64,000 nucleotides of DNA from Leptodactylus fallax (taxonomy: Eukaryota; Chordata; Amphibia; Anura; Leptodactylidae): assembly GCA_947044405.1 (NCBI GenBank), contig CAMRHE010000359.1, positions 1,727,001 to 1,791,000 on the forward strand, written 5' to 3'. Positions within the stretch are counted from its first letter, which is position 1. Every line of letters begins with the position of its first letter. Made by a program: the position numbers and the translations under genes. Below the pieces are notes generated by a model that worked only from the letters and a program-made list of their open reading frames with translations, was not told the origin of the DNA and did not search any database. This document shows, piece by piece, positions 55,555 to 64,000 of the stretch.

Positions 55555-58444
55555 TATAATTTTACTAAAGCTTTAACAGTAAAGTAAACTTCAATAAACC
55601 CATTTTAGTAATATACTTTATTAAATGGCCTTCACAAAACCTAGTAAGTGACATATTTAATATCACTGTAACCGTTACGAATCTCACAATAAAATTAATA
55701 CAATATTATAACATGATCACTAAATGGCATAAATAAAAATTCCACAATTGTTTGTTTTATTTGGGGTCTGAATATATATAGCAATCCACTTTTTTTTATA
55801 CAGACTGCTTCCACTTTTGTTGTGATCTGTCGTTCATAAATCACCCTGTGATTATTAACCTGGCCTGCAAGGGTTTTTTTTTTTTTTTTTTTCTTCTTTG
55901 CTTTCATCTCTGTACCTTTTTAGCAGCCTTAACTTAATTTTTTTTTTCCATAGAACTGGCTGTTTGAGGCCTAGTTTTGGAAATTGCACTAATTTATAAA
56001 CAATTCAACATAACTTTTTAGCAACGTTTTTTATTTTTTATACCATTCATGTTTTTGTCGTAGTAATTCTTCAGTTTATTATGGTTATGTGGATACCTAA
56101 TATGTGAGTCTTTTGCTTTTACAGATGTAGCAATCATTAACTTAATATGGTTATCACTTTATCCCAACAAGGTGCCTGCCATCTCCTTTCTCAGACCATA
56201 AATTGAGATGTAATTTTCTCAGTCCTCCACCAGATGGCACATGACGCAATACACTTTAGCATGCAGTATGTGGACAACAGAAAATGCACTGCATACAGCC
56301 TGCCTTGGTGGTGTTATCTCTTCTGTCTGTCACTAATACCCCATTCATTGTTTCTTCACTGCAAACAGCCCACCAAGGTGCATCTTATACTAAGTGTGCC
56401 AATCACCTTGCCCCATTTAAGCGCTATCCACACAACCAGCAATTGTGCCTCCTATACCTTGTGTGAAAGATTCTCAATGCTCCTCTCATGTTCTATCCAC
56501 TCCACTCAGCATCTCATGGTACCTTTGGTATCCTGTGAATTGGATCTCTCATGCCCACATTATGCTCTGCCAACTCTACACAGCTTGCCTTTGTACCTAC
56601 TACTGTATATCTCTTCTCTCTAGCACTTACTAATAAGAAGAGATAAGAATTGATCCATTGCATTTCACCTGCCTGACCCTCTTGTTCTTGGAAAGGTAAA
56701 CTGTTCCTAGAGAAGGTTTTCTCTCCTCTCTCTATTCAGCACACATGCAATGCTTGGTCGAGCTGAGAATGCATGTGTGCTGCGGAATTGGACAAGATAT
56801 CTAGGTGGCCAATAGAAATGTAATGTGTATGGCTGCTATACACATTAGATGTTTACTGGCTGCTCCTCCTGAATTTGCGGGATTTGTCAACCACCTACGA
56901 GTATGGGAATTGCTAACTCTCTATTGAAGGCAAATGTGGGGAAAGATAGGAATTGGACAGCTGGATTCCAACCACCTGATCCTTTTGCTCTTAGAGAGAT
57001 AAGCTGGTGCCAACATGCAATAGCAGGGGCTTTCCTCCTTTTATCTTAATTCAAGACTCATGCACTGCTCAAGCAGGGGAGTAGATTCAGGCCATGGTGC
57101 AGTTCAGTTTGGGCCCCTGCCCCTCTCACAACTTCCCTTATGGCTGCTGCACCTGAAACCCCACCACCACACATAGGCACTTAGGTACTAGTGTGCCCCA
57201 CCCCATATTCCTAACAGTGCCTCCTCACATAGCTAATGGTCCCCCTCGCGCACACATATAGCTGTGTTTACCATCCTCACCCCAGCACTACTGTCTGTAC
57301 TAAAGCTGATGTCTTCCTACACAGCACTGCCCAAGCTTGTTTGGCAGCTTTTACCATTTCTATTCTCCCAGCTCCATTGCATCCTACTTTGTTACAAGTA
57401 GGAGTAGGAGACAGGAGAGGAGATTAACACAAATTCTTTTCTTCTATTATTGATGTCTGAGTTCAATTAGAATATATGTACATAGACACTGTTAAGGCCG
57501 GTTTGAACAACTGTACAGGCCAATAAGGACTAAAGTGTTCATGGGCGCAGATTCATTTACGCAGCCTAAATGTTGTGCCAATGAGTGCTGACTGACTATA
57601 TAACACGTCGAATGGTACTCAGCCCGACTGTCTCTTTCACACACATGTACCCTCTTCTCAACTGAACAGACAGAGGGGAGAAACAAACTTCCACATTGCT
57701 CTGGCAGAGGCTTAACTTCATGAGAACAAGACTATTGGGCAGTAGAAATTAAACTGCCTAATCCTTTGCTCCCCAACATCTGCCCCCCACCATGATCATT
57801 AGCAGTGATGGGGAACAGACTAGTCTGTTCCCCATCATTCTGCTGTCAGTCAGGCTTGGTCACTTATGTACTAGCATTCTCTGGAAGCTCAAAATCTGTT
57901 CTTTCAGTTTTCAGGCCCTAACAAAGGTACTAAAGCTAGTAGGGGTTCAATCTCAATATGACTGAAGCAGGATATCCAGTTAGTTTATCAGACAGGTCTT
58001 CCATAGTTGGATGAGTTCAGAGCACTGCAGCCTCTTCATTGCTTATATTAAGTGCCGGAGCAGTCAGTACTGAGAACACTGTACTTTTTGTAGAAGCCAT
58101 TCTAGATATTGCAGTGTTGTCCTTTTCTGACCCCCCCACTGATCTAACAGTGGTAGACCATCAATTTTAAAAAGTTGGATAACTTTTTTCTGATATCCAC
58201 TATGATAGTCCATAGTGGGACTTTCAACATGGATCCCACTCCGGGGGGCACCATACCCTTCCAGTCTCTGCTATTTTACAAACCAGACATCTGCTGGTAA
58301 TGAACAGTGTGTGGATGCCGCCAGTTTGAGGAGGCTTGTTTTCCTCCAGATATCTTGGGTTGGTGATCCATTGCCATAACAGCCAGGAGTTCAAGCCTCT
58401 CAGGCTTCTCATTACTGCCATAGGCAGCATTTAATACAAGTCAA
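55555..58444. other. No recognisable gene; weak internal repeat
   Basis: About 2.9 kb. GAATTG(G)A...CC(A/T)CCTGA(T/C)CCT(C/T)TTG(T/C)TCTT at 56646-56700 recurs near 56950-57000, an old direct repeat of roughly 110 bp. The 129-codon frame at 56234-56623 has no motif. Long T-runs at 55874-55892. Confidence 0.35.
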
Positions 58445-58605
58445 TAGACTTTGCAATGTTCGCCAGATTTACCGTCCTGAACTACATACTGACTATAGTA
58501 CAGGACAGTGTGTCGCTGGGAGGCAGAGACTCCTAGCATCATAGATAACTATACTGCTAGGAGTCCCGCTCCCTGCATTTCACAGGTGAAACTTGGTCGT
58601 GTGAA
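58445..58605. repeat. One arm of the 28 kb fold-back family
   Basis: CGCCAGATTTACC, GTACAGGACAGTGTGTCGCTGG, GAGACTCCTAGCATCATAG and TCACAGGTGAAACTTGGTCG match the right arm of 27957-28283 and read through to a similar end. Confidence 0.75.
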
Positions 58606-58771
58606 TCTAGCTTTACACAGCTCCATACATGGAAATATGAAAAATTTATTGGTGTCAGAATATAGCGACTAAAGTTTTTTTTTTTTTTTTTTTCTTTTTT
58701 TTTTTTAAATTTTGGATTTTTTAAAGGTATTGAAGCATAACAAAAACTAGATAAATTTATCATTTCCATAA

Positions 58772-59166
58772 CTGTTGTGAGTGTATGAACCCAGAGGGCG
58801 CTAGTGAGCGACCCAGAGCCAGGCCTGAAAAGGTCTTCAGCCACACCTATGGGTGGGGGCACCAACTCCAGATGGAGTGTCTGCAGTAGGAGAGAGTGTT
58901 GTGGAGACCCGCAGGAAGCAGGGAGACGGGGAACCAGTTGGAGACAGACGGGCGGTCTGTCCCAAGAGGACTGGGGTCCTGAAAAGACTAACTGAGCCAG
59001 GCTGTTTGTTATTTTTTTTATTCCGTTTGTAAGCTTAATAAAAGCCATTTTACTTTGGATTAGCACCGTCTGAATGCTGCTTCTCCGGCACCCAGTACCG
59101 CCTACACCGCTGTCGAGTCCAGGAGTCTGCCGCCTGTGAGGCTAAATCCCAAAATTGCCACGCTGT
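58772..59166 (+). mobile_element. LTR-like block
   Basis: Starts TGTTGTGAGTGTATGAACCC, has AATAAA at about 59037, and after it a CACCGTCTGAATGCTGCTTC-type stretch ending near AAAATTGCCA. This layout (U3, poly(A) signal, short U5) suggests a solo LTR. No exact target duplication was found, so the limits and the call are provisional. Confidence 0.4.
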
Positions 59167-59169
59167 ATA

Positions 59170-59470
59170 GACGTACAGAATATAAGTAATGTCATTTTTA
59201 CTTTACAGTAAATGTCAGAAAACAAAACCTATAAGAAAATTGTGCAAGCGAAATTTTTACCCCATTCTGAATTTTTCTAGCTTCCCAGTACATTGTATGG
59301 AATATTAAATGGCACCACTAAGATGTTCAATTTGTCCTGCCAAAAAATAAGTCCTCCTATGGCTTTGTGAATGAGAAAATAACAAAGTTATAGCCTTGAG
59401 GGAGGGGAGTAGAAATGGAAAATGCAAAAATGAAAAATGGTGGCAGAGAGAAGGGGATTTAAAAAAAAAA
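59170..59470. repeat. Interspersed repeat, second copy of the 50255-50460 family
   Basis: ACAGTAAATGTCAGAAAACAAA, TTACCCCATTCTGAATTTTTC, TCCCAGTACATTGTATGGAA and AATTTGTCCTGCC parallel the block at 50262-50420. Confidence 0.65.
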
Positions 59471-60804
59471 ACAAAAAACAAAAAAAAATGTATGTGCTAA
59501 ACGTATCTAAGGAGCTCTTTTTTTGTGTCTTGGTAGAACTCCTTTTTTTTATCGAGAGGTTTCCCATCCCCGGGGTGGACCCACTGTCTCTCTCTTTTGA
59601 GTAAACACAATTACCAGTAAGTGTAATTCCAGTTTTTTTTTCAAGCAGCTCTCAACATTCAAGTGTATTCAGGCCTCTAGTAATACAATGTATTTCTATT
59701 ATTTCTGTTTATGACATTCTAATAATCTAGAAACTCTATTCTGTATAATGAAAATGATATAAAAAAGTTCACGTTTGTGGCAGATTCCACATTCCATAAA
59801 TACTTGATGAGGTCATTTCCTACTTAGTCATAATCCCTACTAAAGAGGGATTAAGTGAGGGGATTACATTGTAAATGCATGAGCATTAAAGTGACTTATT
59901 CTCTACTTGTTCCTTCTCTCTCATGCTATTCGCTTTTACTAACTTTCTCCCTTATTTTCAGGCGTCCCTGTTCTTAGTAAAAACTTGTTTGCACTTGATG
60001 CGATAACTTTTTCACTTGACTACTGGAACTATAGATGTAGAATCTCAGACCATTTACTTATTAGAGGTCACTAATTGTGAAATTTACTTTCAAGATTTAC
60101 TGGAATATTTCAATCAAAATTTAGTAATTTTCTAATTTAATTTGCAATTTCTATTAGTAGCCACTATAAGGTGACTTCAACCATGAGATTGGTTTGTTAG
60201 TGTGAATAAGGTCATTTGACATTTGCCCCGATGTATCAAGGATTGTCCAATCTTCTTATGGATGCATGCTTTATTGAATATGACTCTAATCAAGTCATCT
60301 ACTCATTAATAGTATTCATTTTCAGAATTCTGCTTGATGCCATAAAGACGAATAAAGAGGTACAATTTAGGCTTGGAGTTAATTTTGGCTGTGACATGTT
60401 GCATGACTAAAGATGGTAATGTCACCAGTAATCTAAGTGAATTGAGTTGCCTCGCAAACCCTAAGGTTGCTGCAGCTGTCACACTCTGTCATAAAAAAAA
60501 AAATTGAACAGTACTCAATGTTTCTTTTGTGGTGATCACCTCTGGATTACAATGCAATACCATTCACCTACATTAACTGCAATCCTGTACGACGTGTGTC
60601 ATTGCCAAACTAGCTCTGTAGCCCAAGTCATAAAATTAATAAACTTTTTTCCTATTCACTGCAAGCATGAGTATGATTACCATGATTTTTATGCATCAGT
60701 GTAACTATAGGAAGTGCAGAGGTAGCCGTTACACCTGGGCCCTGGTGTCTGAGAGGTCACAATGTTCTCTATGACACATAAGAAGACATAAGTATTAAAA
60801 ATGG
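59471..60804. other. No recognisable feature
   Basis: AT-rich; no gene, array or paired ends seen. Confidence 0.35.
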
Positions 60805-60812
60805 CACATGAG

Positions 60813-61501
60813 CAGTGGTGCAAATACAGTGGTAGCGGCTGCCACAGGGCCCAGGACATTAGGGGGCCTGGCGGGCCCTTGATGGGGGGGGGGGGGGGTT
60901 GTTTTTTTTTTTTTTTAATAGGCCGTTACCTGCTGAAGTAACCCCAGCAGGTAACGGGCCCTATTTATTTACTGATCCACGCTCCTTCTCACGGCTGCCT
61001 CTGCTTCCCCTTCTGCCAAAGCGGAGGCAGCTGTAAGCAGGATCGTGGATCGGTAAGTGAGGCCGTGGGCCCGTGAACCCCCACAAGCACTGCTATCATT
61101 ATACTCTGGGGTATTTTCAGACCCCTAGACTATAATGATCGGAGGCACAGGGGAGGTGAGGGAACATAAAAAACAATGTTACTTACCTCTCCTGTGCTCC
61201 GCAGTCTTCGGGTCTCTTTGACGTCCCAGACGTCACGTGAGCCAGGCTGGCGTCATTATGCATCGCGACGCCAGCCTGGCTCACGTGACGTCTGGTCCAA
61301 CATTTAAGATGGTCGAAAGTAGCGGGGAGTGCACCGGAGCCAGGCAGAGGTAAGTAACCATTTTTTTTTTTTTTAGGTTTGCATCCTCCCCTGGGTTTCT
61401 GATCTGGGGTCTGGGGGCATAATGGTGTGTGCAGGAATGCGGTTTGTCCGGTGGGGGGGGGGGTTCACCTTGGGGCCCAGCCATTCCTAGTTACGCCACT
61501 G
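60813..61501. mobile_element. Non-autonomous hAT element (689 bp) with 8-bp duplication
   Basis: CAGTGGTGCAAATACAGTGG at 60813 and CTAGTTACGCCACTG ending at 61501 are inverted ends. CACATGAG at 60805-60812 and 61502-61509 is a perfect 8-bp duplication. The interior carries GGGCCC words near both ends, G- and T-runs, and a long perfect palindrome at 61230-61292. No transposase. CAGTGGCGTAACTAG-type ends are widespread in fish and frog hAT MITEs. Confidence 0.9.
61230..61292. repeat. Perfect 25-bp-arm palindrome inside the hAT MITE
   Basis: ACGTCACGTGAGCCAGGCTG then GCGTC faces GACGC then CAGCCTGGCTCACGTGACGT, separated by about 12 bases (ATTATGCATCGC). The arms pair without mismatch and would form a stable hairpin. 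Confidence 0.88.
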
Positions 61502-61509
61502 CACATGAG

Positions 61510-62379
61510 AGTTGGGAGGTCTTGAGACAGATTTTGCATTTTGACCTACAGTACATGTTCAAAGTTACATCTTCGTTTCTTCATACAGTTTGTGGGGTCA
61601 TCTCTGCAGCCATTCATAAAGACAGGTCCTTCACACAGCTCACTCCTCAAAGCTTCAATTCTGTATTTTCTTTCAGAGGCAGATCTTAGACAGAACGTTT
61701 AAGAATTTCATGAGCTCACACCTTTATAGTCCAATTTAAAAGATGCCTTTGAGATGTCTTGCTTTCTTATCTATATCCTCCTCGGTAATCACAGCCTTGT
61801 TTCCCCTTTTTTTTTCAAGCTACCTAATCTACTTTAGACTGTCATAAAGGCAATTGTATAATTGCCTTTTATGTTTAGACTGAAGCTAACTCTTTAGTCG
61901 GATATCATCCACATATGAGAACAAAGATAGTTATCAGAACTGATTCCATTATTACTGCAGCCATAGATATAACAGCTGTGTATGTAGCTGTGCTTTATTA
62001 ACAACCTGACAAAGTACATGGAAAGTAAATCATTGTAAAACTTAATAGAATTATGGATCCTTAAACTGCAGCTATCTAGAAACTGGAAGAAACAGTGACA
62101 GATAATTGAGAACACCAAAGTGGAAAGGCAGGGGTGGCGCAGGCAGGACATAGTACAGGATGTGACACTGCAGACCTCACATGGAACAGAAGATGCTCTT
62201 GGATAGAACTAGGAGATGGCTGTAGCAGCAACCAGGCACAGGCCCTAGATACAGAACCAGAAGATAACTGGAGCACGTTCCAAAAGCAGCCAGGGACCGA
62301 ACCAGGAGCAGCATCCACAAGTAAGCAAGGGTACATCGGGCTCAACTTCTTAGCACAGGCAGAAGATAACCATGACAGG
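61510..62379. other. No recognisable gene
   Basis: From about 62110 the base composition shifts to AGGCA/CAGGA-rich, running into the minisatellite. Confidence 0.3.
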
Positions 62380-62745
62380 TAAGCATGTATCAGGGCACAG
62401 CATACAGGCACAGGATCCACTTGATAGGACACAAGTTTCAGGGTACACTGGATACAGGCAGGATACCAGCTCAGGTTTCAGGGTACCTTTTAAGGCTTTA
62501 GGGTTCATAGGATAGACATGCACACAGGATGCAAACACAGGTCTCAGGGTATACCAGATACAGACAGGACAGAGGCTCAGGTTTCAAAGTTCAGAAGATA
62601 AAGGCAGGTTTAAAGATTGGGATACAGACCCAGATTTCAGGGTTCACCTTAGGTTTTATGGGGCTCAGGATATGGATACTGGCTTCAAGGTTCACCTTAG
62701 GGTTCGCAGGACTGGAACCTGGTGGCGAGAGGCATACACAGGAAA
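62380..62745 (+). repeat. Diverged minisatellite
   Basis: Variations of CAGG(T/C)TTCAGGGT(A/T)CAC..GGATACAGGCAGGA recur every 45-60 bp (for example 62427, 62471, 62541, 62577, 62634, 62684). The units are old and diverged, and only the TTCAGGGTTCA and GGATACAG cores are stable. The open frame at 62529 follows the periodicity and is not a gene. Confidence 0.65.
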
Positions 62746-62847
62746 ACAGAACAAACAAACATTAATCCTCAAGTCCAGACTGATAGGACAGGCAGTGCCA
62801 ATCAACAGCCAATAGGAAAACAGCTGAGAAAACTAGGAGTCCGAAAC

Positions 62848-62852
62848 AGGAG
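62848..62852. other. Target duplication AGGAG
   Basis: Equal to AGGAG at 63648-63652 on the far side of the LTR. Confidence 0.8.
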
Positions 62853-63647
62853 TGTCACATAACGGGCCGTCCTAGCACACGACGTCAGTGTAGCTGTCAG
62901 GGGTCAACTCACTCAATCTTGCACTCACCCTTCACTCAGGCTGCAAATTTAGTGTAAATTGCACCCCAACACAGTCCACAAACCCCCCACATACATGCTG
63001 CCGCCACCACTGACTTTGGGCTCAGCTGAAACTGATCACTTATTCACATCTCTCTCAAACAGTCAAATGCAAACACATTTCAAAAAGGTAATCATTCATA
63101 AAGCAACACAAAGTAATCTTAAATTCAACTATTTCATACACAAAGGGTTTAGTGCCATATATCAAAAGAAAAGTCAATGAAAGAAATGATACACAAGCAT
63201 ACATCTCTAAACATAACTGGAGAAAAACAGAATAAATCCGATATTTTAGAGTTCCTTATTTCCAGGAAGCTTGGAAGATCTCTGATGGACTGGACACACC
63301 CAGCTTTGTAACCTTACAACTGATGTCACATCAGGAGATAAGCTATCACAGTCTCTTGTGGCTTGTGCTTAGCCAAACAACCCAGGGTTCTTCACTCCCT
63401 GAGGTGGGGGATGAGCCAACTGATCCCCATCTGTAAAAGATGGGGCATCAGCTCCGTCCCCATCTTGGAAAGAAGAATGTTTCACAGATGCTAAGGTGGA
63501 TGGCAGGTCAACCTCTTCCATGCATGGCTGCCCAAAAAGAAGTAAAGCAATGGAAGGGCAGGAATGGACATTTCCAACCCCTGAAATTAATTGAATGGAT
63601 TCAGTAATCCACACACACACACACACACATAGGTTCCCTTCATCACA
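62853..63647. mobile_element. Solo LTR, 795 bp, with 5-bp duplication
   Basis: Starts TGTCACATAACGGG and ends CCTTCATCACA (TGT...ACA), flanked by AGGAG on both sides. The first 440 bp are shared with the partial copy at 30771-31245, which starts at the same base; this independently confirms the left boundary. AATAAA near 63231 is a possible poly(A) signal. Family not identified. Confidence 0.8.
63609..63629. repeat. (CA)n microsatellite
   Basis: About 10 CA units just inside the right end of the solo LTR. Confidence 0.9.
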
Positions 63648-63708
63648 AGGAGGGGTTAATCTTTGCAGATGCAGGGTGTGGTTGAGTTAATGTAGTCACT
63701 TTGCAACC

Positions 63709-64000
63709 AGATATGGGTGAACTTTTGAAGATTTGTTTAGTTTAGGGTTTCTTGTGGTTCGGCTCAAATCAGTTTGGTACAAACCAGAGTTAACTTATGC
63801 TTAAAACATAGTATATGACACTATCAAGGCTCCTAGGACTCTCTCTAGCCAATTTCTAGCTCTCTAAGGGAAACACTTTGACCAAAATTATGTCAAAGTG
63901 TCTATTGGAGAAATTACAGTAAACAGTGAATTCTAGGTTAACCATACACTGCGCTGCCACTCGCTTTTACACATTTTAACATTTAAAATGCTCCAAAAAT
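63709..64000. repeat. Interspersed repeat, AGATGGGTGAACCTC family, copy 2
   Basis: GATATGGGTGAACTTTTGAAG and GTTTGGTACAAACCAG parallel 41562-41640. It runs off the window or fades after about 63880. Confidence 0.45.

Noticed and set aside
56234..56623. 129-codon open frame rich in Cys, Leu and Ser
   Set aside because: Composition follows the local C/T-rich sequence; no motif or homology recognised.
58557..59066. 169-codon minus-strand frame
   Set aside because: Runs antisense through an LTR-like block and ends in a poly-Lys tract from an A/T homopolymer.
62529..62765. 78-codon frame with repeating residues
   Set aside because: Periodicity comes from the diverged minisatellite.

Overview
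The window looks like gene-poor, repeat-dense vertebrate DNA, most probably from a frog or another amphibian. I see no host gene, tRNA, rRNA or CRISPR array. The amphibian call is inference: it rests on the mix of many Tc1/mariner families, short MITEs with GGCTAAGGCCCCACG- or GGTTCACATCTG-type ends, a hAT with TAGAGATGAGCGAA ends, and a vertebrate-type Ty3/Gypsy element. A ray-finned fish is less likely but not excluded.

Layout. 1-5 kb holds a decayed Tc1 element, a palindromic Tc1 remnant, a 140-bp direct repeat and two MITEs. 5-16 kb is quiet, with two more Tc1 remnants (6.7-7.2 and 8.0-9.6 kb), MITE fragments, two hammerhead-like motifs and a probable 378-bp solo LTR. 16.9-24.07 kb is a complete minus-strand Ty3/Gypsy retrotransposon: 98x-bp LTRs differing by about one base, a CTTA target duplication, a tRNA-Ser-like primer site, gag, a 1362-residue pol and a polypurine tract. 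Its gag/pol junction carries a textbook -1 frameshift signal. 24.4-27.6 kb is one Tc1 element split by another. 31.6-34.3 kb is a DNA-transposon-like repeat split by a DD35E Tc1 element. 35.5-37.7 kb is a Tc1 element split by a 546-bp solo LTR. 37.8-40.9 kb is a DD38E Tc1-like element split by a second DD35E copy with an uninterrupted 338-residue transposase. 42.9-49.4 kb is a 6.5-kb hAT element with a perfect 8-bp duplication, whose BED/hATC transposase gene has an intron and is now broken. 49.4-64 kb holds further Tc1 copies, a 62-bp Tc1 miniature, a non-autonomous hAT with an 8-bp duplication, a diverged minisatellite and a 795-bp solo LTR with a 5-bp duplication.

How the parts relate. The sequence is a stack of insertions whose nesting gives relative ages. 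The youngest looking pieces are the Gypsy element and the DD35E Tc1 copy at 38.4-39.9 kb. Two other Tc1 copies (24.6 and 52.3 kb) are one lesion away from an open transposase frame. Calls on family relationships come from reading the sequence and recalling family features; no search was run.
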